A stretch of DNA of 64,000 nt from an uncultured Gemmatimonadota bacterium. GTDB lineage: Bacteria > Gemmatimonadota > Gemmatimonadetes > Gemmatimonadales > Gemmatimonadaceae. Shown here piece after piece: positions 26,384-33,328 of this stretch. Both the position numbers and the translations under genes were made by a program. Every line of letters begins with the position of its first letter. The first letter of the stretch is position 1. The stretch is from positions 36,907-100,906 of the forward strand of contig CAMLDY010000003.1 in assembly GCA_946478895.1 (NCBI GenBank), read 5' to 3'. The notes under the pieces are model-generated. The model was given only the letters and a program-made list of their open reading frames with translations, was not told the DNA's origin and did not search any database.

Positions 26384-28036
26384 ATGAACTTTCTCGAGGC
26401 GCACAAGACTCTGACCGCCTTCGGGGGCGGGCCCCGGCTGGATTTCCTGCTCGCTACCTCCGCAGCTGTCGACAAGCTCGACGTATTTCTGCGCGCGGCT
26501 GCGGCAAAAAAGGGTCGGGCGGCCCACGTTCGAACGCTCCCGTTCAACACGCTGGGTCAGGCCCTGTTGTCGGCAGCGACCCCGGGCGAGCAGGAAGTCA
26601 TTTTCCTGTTCCCGTGGGACTTCGTGCCCGAGGCTGACTGGCGCTCTGGAGTACCTTCACGTGGCGCCGACGTCACTACGGTGCGCGATCGCGCACGCGT
26701 ACTCGCCGAGCGGCTGCGGATGCGTCCGAGCGCGCGCTTCTTCTATGTGCCAGCGCCGCTGCCGCCACTCTTCGCAGATTCGGCGTCAAACGATGATCTG
26801 CGGCTCTGGCTGACCGACGTCGCCGCGTCTCTGGGTGCGCGGATGCTGGCGCCTGAAGTCTTCTCGCTCGGAAGCTACCTGTCGACCGGCACTCCATTCG
26901 CCGGAAGTCGCCTCGGCGAAATCGCCACGGCTGCCGTCGACTGCGTCCTTCAGGATTCGCGGGAGACTGCCAAAGTTCTGGTCACCGATCTCGACAACGT
27001 TCTATGGCACGGTGTGATCGGAGAAGACGGCATCGAGGGTATCCGCTTCGGCTCAGAGGGAGTTGGCTACAAACATTTTCTCTATCAGACGCTTCTCGCC
27101 AAGCTGAAACGCGAGGGCACACTGCTGGCGGCGGTGACCAGAAACGACCCGGAGCTTGCGCACGCGCCGTTCAAGACCGGCACGATGCCGCTCGCGATCG
27201 ATGATTTCGTAGTAATCGTTGCCAGCTACAAAGCAAAGTCTTCGCAGATTAAGGAGATCGCGGCACGGCTCAACCTCGGCCTAGATTCCTTCGTCTTCAT
27301 CGATGACAATCCGCTCGAGATCGAAGAGGTTTCGACGGCCCTTCCGCAGGTGCGCGCGATCACGTTTCCCGCGACGGACGACGCGCTCCCGCAATTCTTC
27401 GACAAGGTTTCCAGGAGCTTCAGCAGGCAGGTCTTGACCGTCGAGGACGCCGAACGAACCGCGCTTTACCGTCGCCGCCTGGAGGGGATGGTGCCCGATG
27501 CCGCCGAGGGCGCGGACCTGACCGGATTCCTGCGCGGCCTCGAGATGTCGATGGTCATCCACGACCGCTCGCAGGGAGACCGTGCCAGAGCGGTGCAACT
27601 GATCAACAAGACGAATCAGTTCAACCTTAACGGACGCCGCATCACCGACGACGAAGTCGCAGCGATTCTCGCCAACGGCGGCAGACTTTACGCCGCAACG
27701 CTCAACGATCGCACCGGCTCGCATGGTGAAGTGCTGGCGTGCCTGATTGACGGTGAGGGGGTAATTAGGTCGCTGGTTATGTCCTGCCGAGTCTTCCAGC
27801 GCAGGCTGGAGCACGGTTTTCTCGCGTGGCTTGTCGGGGAAGATCGCCCGCCGGTAGCCCTGGAGTTCGTGCCGACACCCCGAAACGAGCCGATCCAGCT
27901 TTTTCTCGACGACCCGAGCTTCGTGCGTGGTGACGAGGGAGGCCATGTCGGCATCGACGCCGCGGGGTTTGCGTCCGATCACGCCGACGACCTTGCGCTC
28001 TTTGCGCTCAAAGCCCCGAACGTGCTGGTCCCGTAG
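26384..28036 (+). CDS. FkbH-like HAD-superfamily protein
   Basis: 550 aa. N-terminal 180 residues are an SGNH-like/FkbH-specific region. The HAD domain starts at about 199 with VTDLDNVLWHGVIGEDG (nucleophile DxD, FkbH style), then LLAAVTRNDPELA (motif II region), SSQIKEIAARLNLGLDSFVFIDDNPLEIEEV (motif IV Asp pair in FIDDNP). The C-terminal third looks GNAT-like: INKTNQFNLNGRR and LNDRTGSHGEVLACL. FkbH dephosphorylates the phosphoglyceryl group of 1,3-bisphosphoglycerate and loads glyceryl on ACP. Here it probably serves polysaccharide decoration. Last gene of the plus-strand arm. Confidence 0.92.
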   Translation: MNFLEAHKTLTAFGGGPRLDFLLATSAAVDKLDVFLRAAAAKKGRAAHVRTLPFNTLGQALLSAATPGEQEVIFLFPWDFVPEADWRSGVPSRGADVTTVRDRARVLAERLRMRPSARFFYVPAPLPPLFADSASNDDLRLWLTDVAASLGARMLAPEVFSLGSYLSTGTPFAGSRLGEIATAAVDCVLQDSRETAKVLVTDLDNVLWHGVIGEDGIEGIRFGSEGVGYKHFLYQTLLAKLKREGTLLAAVTRNDPELAHAPFKTGTMPLAIDDFVVIVASYKAKSSQIKEIAARLNLGLDSFVFIDDNPLEIEEVSTALPQVRAITFPATDDALPQFFDKVSRSFSRQVLTVEDAERTALYRRRLEGMVPDAAEGADLTGFLRGLEMSMVIHDRSQGDRARAVQLINKTNQFNLNGRRITDDEVAAILANGGRLYAATLNDRTGSHGEVLACLIDGEGVIRSLVMSCRVFQRRLEHGFLAWLVGEDRPPVALEFVPTPRNEPIQLFLDDPSFVRGDEGGHVGIDAAGFASDHADDLALFALKAPNVLVP

Positions 28037-28040
28037 GCCT

Positions 28041-28087
28041 CAGAGAAAACAGACGGCGGTCTCCGTAGTCTCCCCAAGTTTTCTCTG
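28041..28087 (+). terminator. Inverted repeat after the FkbH gene, possible terminator
   Basis: Perfect 10-bp arms CAGAGAAAAC (28041-28050) and GTTTTCTCTG (28078-28087) enclose 27 bases that contain a small ACGG/CCGT hairpin. The arm next overlaps a second inverted repeat, TGTGG with CCACA (28086-28103). It begins 4 bases after the FkbH stop, so it probably ends the decoration operon; the T-run is inside the right arm rather than after it. Confidence 0.5.
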
Positions 28088-28335
28088 TGGGTCATTTACC
28101 ACAAAATGGGGCAATACCGCGACAAGGACCCGAACCCCCCGTTTCCTCCAATCACTAACCTGCTGTCATTGCGCGACTTATGATCGGGCTACGCAATGCC
28201 AGGCGGGGAATGGAAGATGCTTCTCGCCTCGCCGAACGTTTGCCGCGAATTGCGGCGCGCGTGATCGGGTAGACGTGCTCCCGCGCACGGCTGCTCCGAA
28301 ATCGGCCCGGCGGGTAACTCTTCCACTGCGAGCTC

Positions 28336-29463
28336 GTGATCTCCGCACCGTATCGTCGGCTTCGAGAGCACCTTACTGCCACCCCTAGAGTATGGGTGGT
28401 CACCGGCGTTGCCGGCTTCATCGGCTCAAATCTCCTCCAGGAGCTGATCGCCCTCGGACAGATCGTGGTTGGCGTCGATAATTTCTCGACCGGACATCGC
28501 AGCAACCTGGACGACGCCCTCGGGGGAGTCGCGGATCCGAGTCGCTTCCGCATGGTCGAGGGCGACATTCGGGACCTCGAGACCTGCCGCACCGCCTGCG
28601 AAGGCGCTGACTACGTTCTCCACCACGCCGCACTCGGATCGGTGCCGTGGTCCATGGACGATCCGCTGCGGACGAATTCGGTGAATGTCGATGGCTTCGT
28701 CAATATGCTCGTCGCGGCCAAGGATGCAGGGGTGAAGCGCTTCGTCTATGCTTCGTCGTCAGCCGTGTACGGTGACACGCCGGACTTCCCGCAAGTCGAG
28801 ACGCGACTCGGCAGACCCCTTTCGCCTTACGCCGCCAGCAAGTCGATCAACGAGACCTACGCGCTGGCGTTTCAAATGAGCTATGGCCTGCAGTCGGTGG
28901 GCCTCCGATACTTCAATGTCTTCGGCCGCCGCCAGGATCCCGCCGGAGCGTACGCGGCGGTGATTCCCAGGTGGATCGCCAGCCTTCTGCGCGGAGAGCC
29001 TTGCCGCATTTTTGGCGACGGCGAAACAACTCGCGATTTCTGTTACATCGCCAACGTCGTCCAGGCGAATCTGCTGGCTGCGACTACTGACACCCCCGAT
29101 GCGACCGGCGAGGCGTACAATGTTGCGTGCGCAACGTCAGTCACCCTCAATCAGTTATTCGCAATGATGCGCGACCGTCTCGCGATCAACGACCGCCGGT
29201 TCGCGACCGTCGTTCCCCAGTACGACGCGTTCCGCCCGGGCGACGTACGCTTTTCCGGAGCCTCGATACAGAAAGCACAGCGTATGCTCGGATACTCACC
29301 GTCGCACGACGTAGCCGACGGCCTTACGGAGGCGCTCAGCTGGTACGTTCAGAAATCGCACGCAACCGCTCCGCGCAGCACTCCGGCGCAGACGCGTCAT
29401 GCAGCCAAATCGACAATCATCTCACACCATACGGGAGCCACGCATCGCGTGGCAACGCCATGA
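28336..29463 (+). CDS. NAD-dependent sugar-nucleotide epimerase/dehydratase (UDP-GlcNAc/GalNAc 4-epimerase-like)
   Basis: 375 aa from GTG at 28336. Extended SDR: VVTGVAGFIGSNLLQEL (Rossmann GxxGxxG), VDNFSTGHRSNL, HHAALGSVPWSMDDPL, SSSAVYGD and the catalytic YAASK. FNVFGRRQDP and GDGETTRDFCYI follow the UDP-HexNAc 4-epimerase (WbpP/TviC) pattern. It would supply a HexNAc donor for the glycosyltransferases upstream. The last 35 residues are Thr/Ala/His-rich and atypical, and its stop overlaps the regulator start (ATGA). The 299 bases before it hold no gene and presumably its promoter. Confidence 0.88.
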   Translation: MISAPYRRLREHLTATPRVWVVTGVAGFIGSNLLQELIALGQIVVGVDNFSTGHRSNLDDALGGVADPSRFRMVEGDIRDLETCRTACEGADYVLHHAALGSVPWSMDDPLRTNSVNVDGFVNMLVAAKDAGVKRFVYASSSAVYGDTPDFPQVETRLGRPLSPYAASKSINETYALAFQMSYGLQSVGLRYFNVFGRRQDPAGAYAAVIPRWIASLLRGEPCRIFGDGETTRDFCYIANVVQANLLAATTDTPDATGEAYNVACATSVTLNQLFAMMRDRLAINDRRFATVVPQYDAFRPGDVRFSGASIQKAQRMLGYSPSHDVADGLTEALSWYVQKSHATAPRSTPAQTRHAAKSTIISHHTGATHRVATP

Positions 29464-30380
29464 CCGGCATCAAACCGCGGACGAGGGTGGCTTTGATCGG
29501 CTGTAGCGACGAGTGGCTCTGTCGATCGCTCGAGAGCGTGTTCTCGGAGAGAGGATACAAGGTGACGCGCACGGGGTCCGGCAAACAGGCCCTCAAGCTC
29601 GCGCGGCATGGTGACTACGATGTCCTGATGCTCGACGAGCGACTTAGCGAGCTGACCGGCGTTGAAGTGTGCGTGGCTCTGCGCGACGATCCTTTGTTCG
29701 ACCACGCAGTCCCGATCGTGATCGTGTCGTCGTCGCACTCAACTTTGCCTGGGCGAACGGCCGCCTATGCCGCTGGAGCGTGGGAGTACTGCCACCTTCC
29801 GCTCGACGTCGACGGCCTTTTCCTCAAGCTTGGCACCTTCCTCCGCGCGCGGGAGGAGCTGGCCGCGTCGCAGGCCAAATCGCTGATGGATCCGGCGAGC
29901 GGACTCTACACAACCTACGGGTTGCACCACCTCGCAGAACAGCTCGAGGCGCGTGCGGTGCGAAAGCACGAACCCTTTGCATGTCTCGCCTTCTCCCCAC
30001 AAGCCGACGGCACGCGCCCCAAAGCCGACGAAAGCGCCTTCGCCGAAGTAGCCCACGTCGTTCGTGAGCAGGCCAGACGTTCGGACATAGTCGCCAAGAC
30101 TGGCGACTCCCAGTTGTCCATCCTCGCTCCGGACACCGATGCGGCGGGAGCGCGACTCCTGGTTGCCCGCCTGCAGCGAGAATTGGATGCCGCGTCAAGG
30201 AGTACCACCACTGGCGGCTCATTCAAGCTGCGGGCTGGCTACTGTGCGGTCCCTGATCTCGCCGCGGCTGACATCGACCTGACAGAACTCGTTCATCGCG
30301 CGGAGAGCGCGCTGGCTAAGGTACCCACTGATGGTCAAGGCGATAGCATCATGGGTTTCGACGAGCTACCAACCGCCTGA
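29460..30380 (+). CDS. Receiver-domain protein with degenerate GGDEF domain
   Basis: 306 aa. The ATG overlaps the epimerase stop (ATGA); the longer upstream frame is a shadow of the epimerase. Receiver domain, about 1-125: IGCSDEW holds the acidic pocket, VLMLDERLSELTGVE the phospho-acceptor Asp, VSSSHS the Thr/Ser switch, but the invariant Lys before Pro is Leu (CHLPLD). The C-terminal half follows a GGDEF fold (DPASGLYTTYGL ... FAEVAHVVREQARRSDIV), but the active-site motif is TGDSQL, so cyclase activity is not expected. It is a close paralogue of 31967-32905, with a histidine kinase between them. Confidence 0.85.
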   Translation: MTGIKPRTRVALIGCSDEWLCRSLESVFSERGYKVTRTGSGKQALKLARHGDYDVLMLDERLSELTGVEVCVALRDDPLFDHAVPIVIVSSSHSTLPGRTAAYAAGAWEYCHLPLDVDGLFLKLGTFLRAREELAASQAKSLMDPASGLYTTYGLHHLAEQLEARAVRKHEPFACLAFSPQADGTRPKADESAFAEVAHVVREQARRSDIVAKTGDSQLSILAPDTDAAGARLLVARLQRELDAASRSTTTGGSFKLRAGYCAVPDLAAADIDLTELVHRAESALAKVPTDGQGDSIMGFDELPTA

Positions 30381-30445
30381 GGATCGCGTCACCCAGACTT
30401 ACACGCGTCCGAACTTCGATTGCCGACACTTGGAAACGTCCGTCT

Positions 30446-30471
30446 ACATGTAAGGCTTGAGCCTTACGTGT
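30446..30471 (+). terminator. Hairpin between response-regulator and kinase genes
   Basis: An 11-bp stem with one mismatch: ACATGTAAGGC, loop TTGA, GCCTTACGTGT. It lies 66 bases after the REC-GGDEF stop and about 80 before the kinase start. It has no following T-run, so it may be an attenuator, a processing site or an operator rather than a terminator. Confidence 0.45.
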
Positions 30472-30548
30472 AAGCCGCTATTGACCTTATGCGTTCCACC
30501 CACCAATATGGGCGTCCGCGAGCGGGTCAATCGTGTGACGGAGAGTGG

Positions 30549-31718
30549 ATGGCGCGGATGGACCCAACTGCATTAAGAACTGCTTCGGCGTCGGATAAGT
30601 TCAGCGACTACGTGCCCTTCGCACCGCCACTGAAGCCAACCACAACTTCAGCGATCGAAAACGTACCCACTCGGCCGCCCGCCGTGCGCTCAGGTCCCGC
30701 CGCTTCGCTATTGCGAGCTCTCGAGCTCGCTGCCGATCGCACATCAACGAGCATCGCGCACGGAACCAAGCAGACACGCCTTGAAGTACGCGAACGCCTC
30801 AATGAGGTAATTGCGTGGCTCGCGCAGAGTCTTGACAGCTCGGGCGATAACTCCGCGCCGGTCCCGCCGGTCATCGCTCGCGAATACGTGTCGACTCTGA
30901 GAGCCAACTTCCTGACCGAGCTTGTAAACGGCCAGGATCTGAACGCGAACGAAGTCGTTCGCACTTTGCTCAGGCTCGACGAAGCGGAAGAAGCGTGGCG
31001 GCGCACCGATCGCGGAAAGTTCATCGCCCGACTTACTGGCGCCGACTGCGCGGACGCCGTCGTCGCCATCGCTCACGACATTCGCTCGCCTCTCGGCTCG
31101 ATCCTTCTTCTGGTAGATGCTCTGCGTCGCGCCGAACGAGCGACGCCCAACCCAATCCGCGACAGACAGCTCGGCCTCATTTACGGAGCGGCGTTCGGCC
31201 TCAGCACCACGGTCTCCAATCTCATCTCCGCGGCTCGCGGCGACGGTCTCGTCCAGGGCCAGCCGATGCCCTTCTCGATCAGCGAAACGATGCACGCGGT
31301 TAGCTCGATCGTGCAGCCGATGTGCGAAGAAAAGGGTATCCCGCTGGGGATCGAGTTCCCTGATAATGACGCGCGGATAGGCCACCAATCGGCGATTCAG
31401 CAGGCACTGCTCAATCTCACTTCGAACGGCCTCAGATACACCGACGCCGGCTCGGTTGCGATGGGCGCATCGGAGATCTCGGCAGACCACGTCGAGTTCT
31501 GGGTGGAGGACACCGGCCCCGGCATTCCCGACGAAGTTCTCGAGCGGCTCTGCTATGGCTTCCCACCTGAGGGAGTGAAGCTTCGCTTCTCGAGCGCCGG
31601 CCTCGGGCTCGCCATCGTGCGCACGCTGGTCGAAGCGATGGGCAGCACCCTCCAGGTCGACAGCGACACCGACGGCACGAGATTCTCGTTCGTGCTCGCC
31701 CTGCCGATAATTCGCTAA
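30549..31718 (+). CDS. Soluble sensor-type histidine kinase
   Basis: About 389 aa from ATG at 30549 (GGAGAG just upstream); the frame opens at 30489. No membrane helix or recognisable sensor domain; the N-terminal 180 residues are largely helical. Dimerisation/phospho-acceptor helix: VVAIAHDIRSPLGSILLLV with the H-box His. ATPase domain: QQALLNLTSNGLRYTD (N box), WVEDTGPGIPDEV (G1) and FSSAGLGLAIVRTLVEAMG (G2). It sits between two REC-degenerate-GGDEF genes, the obvious candidate partners. Input signal must be cytoplasmic or by protein contact. Confidence 0.9.
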   Translation: MARMDPTALRTASASDKFSDYVPFAPPLKPTTTSAIENVPTRPPAVRSGPAASLLRALELAADRTSTSIAHGTKQTRLEVRERLNEVIAWLAQSLDSSGDNSAPVPPVIAREYVSTLRANFLTELVNGQDLNANEVVRTLLRLDEAEEAWRRTDRGKFIARLTGADCADAVVAIAHDIRSPLGSILLLVDALRRAERATPNPIRDRQLGLIYGAAFGLSTTVSNLISAARGDGLVQGQPMPFSISETMHAVSSIVQPMCEEKGIPLGIEFPDNDARIGHQSAIQQALLNLTSNGLRYTDAGSVAMGASEISADHVEFWVEDTGPGIPDEVLERLCYGFPPEGVKLRFSSAGLGLAIVRTLVEAMGSTLQVDSDTDGTRFSFVLALPIIR

Positions 31719-31869
31719 CCCCTTTCTTTACAACAAGTTAACGACTAGGGTACCACCCGCAGCCCGGGCCCACGCCGCGGGTTCCGTAACCCGACTGACC
31801 CTCGGTCGTCTGCAGAATAGACCCTGCTCTCTCGCACGCTACCTCCGGGGCGCATGCGAGTCGGCACCT

Positions 31870-31957
31870 CCGAAAACCGGCAAACCCACCGAAAGGTGGC
31901 GACGCAAAGCTACGGGCTAAAGCGCGATGTGCGCCAAGCCAGTCGAGCTACCGAAGA
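31870..31957 (+). promoter_or_regulatory. GEMM-I cyclic-di-GMP riboswitch
   Basis: The leader of the following gene matches the c-di-GMP-I aptamer in order: GGCAAACC, a CCACC stem closed by a GAAA tetraloop and GGTGG, the highly conserved GACGCAAAGC, a GGGCTAAAGC segment, an inner GCGC/GCGC hairpin, CCAAGCC, and a closing GAGCTACCGAAG. GAAA tetraloop plus its receptor and the ACGCAAAGC core are the diagnostic parts. The 3' end runs straight into GAGGAGG (31954-31960), the ribosome-binding site, seven bases before the ATG, so ligand binding probably controls translation. The 150 bases before it hold the presumed promoter. Confidence 0.9.
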
Positions 31958-31966
31958 GGAGGCTGG

Positions 31967-32905
31967 ATGCAAGTGTCCGTTGAACGCCCTCCGCTCGCGT
32001 TAATTGCGTGCAGCGATGACTGGATGAGCAGGGCCCTGGAAAGCGTCTTCCAGCAGCACGGTTACGTTTCCGCCCACACCCGCTCAGGCGCACAGACCCT
32101 CGAGCTCGCGCGTCTCTCGAATCACGATCTGCTCGTAGTCGACGAATCGCTGATCGACATCGGCGCAGTAGAGATCTGCCGGAGGATCCGCGACGGCTCG
32201 CAGTTCGATCACTCGGTACCGGTGATCATCACTTCCCCAACTCCCGCGAATCCGCGTGCCCGCCTCGCCGCATTCGCAGCCGGAGCCTGGGAGTACTGCA
32301 ACCACCCCGTCGATCTCGAGCCCGTCTTCGTTAAGCTTCAGACTTTTTTGCGCGCCCGCACCGAGCTCGCGCACGCGCGCGCGCAGGATTTCGTGGATCC
32401 GACCACAGGACTCTACACGACGTTCGGTCTCCGCCAGCTCGCCGGCAAGCTCGGCGCGCGCGCTCTGCGGAGACATGAGCCATTCGCGTGCGTGGCGTTC
32501 GCGCCGCAGGTGCACGACCGCGAGGTTGGCTCGAGCATGTTGTGGAAGGAGAGCCCAACCGGCTTCGCGGACGTAGCTCACGTATTCCGGGAGCAGAGCC
32601 GGCAGTCGGACGTCGTCGGCCTCGTCGGTGATTCGAGACTGGCTATCCTCGCGCCCGACACGGACGCCGAAGGAGCGCGGCTACTCGTTGCCCGGCTGCA
32701 GCGAGAGCTGGATCGTGCGACCCAGAACAAAACGATTGCCGGCCAGGTCCGGCTGCGCGCGGGCTTCTCGGCAGTGACCGATCTCGCAGAATCGAACGTC
32801 AACGTCGCCGAGCTGGTGCACCGCGCCGAGAGCGCGCTCGATCACGCACCGCTTCAGGGCGAAGGTGGGGCGCTGGTGAGCTTCGACGACCTGCCAATTT
32901 TTTAG
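31967..32905 (+). CDS. Receiver-domain protein with degenerate GGDEF domain, riboswitch-controlled
   Basis: 312 aa, with an AGGAGG ribosome-binding site inside the riboswitch edge. Receiver: IACSDDWMSRALESVF, LLVVDESLIDIGAVE (phospho-acceptor Asp), but CNHPVD where KP is expected. GGDEF-like domain: DPTTGLYTTFGLRQLAGKL, FADVAHVFREQSRQSDVV, then GDSRL in place of GGDEF, and VAELVHRAESALDHA. It is alignable end to end with 29460-30380, and both lack the receiver Lys and the cyclase motif. It may bind c-di-GMP or GTP, or act purely by protein contact. The preceding riboswitch ties its level to cellular c-di-GMP. Confidence 0.9.
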   Translation: MQVSVERPPLALIACSDDWMSRALESVFQQHGYVSAHTRSGAQTLELARLSNHDLLVVDESLIDIGAVEICRRIRDGSQFDHSVPVIITSPTPANPRARLAAFAAGAWEYCNHPVDLEPVFVKLQTFLRARTELAHARAQDFVDPTTGLYTTFGLRQLAGKLGARALRRHEPFACVAFAPQVHDREVGSSMLWKESPTGFADVAHVFREQSRQSDVVGLVGDSRLAILAPDTDAEGARLLVARLQRELDRATQNKTIAGQVRLRAGFSAVTDLAESNVNVAELVHRAESALDHAPLQGEGGALVSFDDLPIF

Positions 32906-32925
32906 ACGGCGACCAGACCGCAAAG

Positions 32926-32959
32926 AAAAAAGCCGGCTCGCATTCGAGCCGGCTTTTTT
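32926..32959. terminator. Bidirectional rho-independent terminator
   Basis: A perfect 15-bp stem, AAAAAAGCCGGCTCG, loop CATT, CGAGCCGGCTTTTTT. The A/T runs at both ends make it work in both directions. It serves the plus-strand REC-GGDEF gene and the minus-strand tRNA-Ala, whose 3' end is 6 bases away. Confidence 0.95.
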
Positions 32960-32964
32960 GTGAA

Positions 32965-33037
32965 TGGAGCGTACAGGGATCGAACCTGCGACCTCCTGGT
33001 TGCAAACCAGGCGCTCTCCCAGCTGAGCTAACGCCCC
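32965..33037 (-). tRNA. tRNA-Ala (anticodon TGC)
   Basis: 73-nt cloverleaf on the minus strand without encoded CCA. The acceptor stem GGGGCGT pairs with ACGCTCC and contains the G3-U70 pair that marks alanine tRNA. The D arm has AGCTCAGCTGGGAGAGC, the anticodon arm CCTGG-TTTGCAA-CCAGG, and the T arm AGGTTCGATCCCT. It reads GCA and probably other GCN codons. Confidence 0.97.
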
Positions 33038-33039
33038 GG

Positions 33040-33058
33040 AGCTCCAAATATATATGCA
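33040..33058 (-). promoter_or_regulatory. Probable -10 region of the tRNA-Ala promoter
   Basis: On the minus strand ATATATATTTGG lies 8-18 bases before the tRNA 5' end, which is the right distance for a -10 box and start site. The -35 region is not clear. The AT-rich patch stands out in this GC-rich sequence. Confidence 0.4.
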
Positions 33059-33110
33059 TCGACCACAACAAACGGGAAAGATCACTTGAGATCCATGAAT
33101 AACATGTTCT

Positions 33111-33266
33111 GGGTTGTGGGTAGCACAGTTGTCGGTTCCCGATAAGCTGCGCTGCCGACATCTCGCGCGCCGATGGCGGAACGGCTACGGTTCCGGGGGT
33201 CTGCCAACAGGTCGGCAGCGTAGTTCACTGGGAACAGGCAACCGTGCTACCAGCAACCCACAACCC
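33111..33266. repeat. Long imperfect hairpin element upstream of tRNA-Ala
   Basis: Outer arms GGGTTGTGGG (33111-33120) and CCCACAACCC (33257-33266) pair perfectly, and inner arms GCTGCCGAC (33151-33159) and GTCGGCAGC (33211-33219) pair perfectly. The sequence between them is also alignable apart from one short insertion. The loop holds a GGAAC/GTTCC hairpin. It fills most of the gap between the actF stop and the tRNA promoter. No open reading frame of quality overlaps it. Confidence 0.75.
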
Positions 33267-33328
33267 GCTGTCCCCGAATTCCACGAACATCCGTAGACGT
33301 AGACTCGTTGCCGCGGCAGCGCGCGATG

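Noticed and set aside
33114..33296. Small plus-strand frame within the hairpin element
   Set aside because: It is made of the inverted repeat arms and has no ribosome-binding site.
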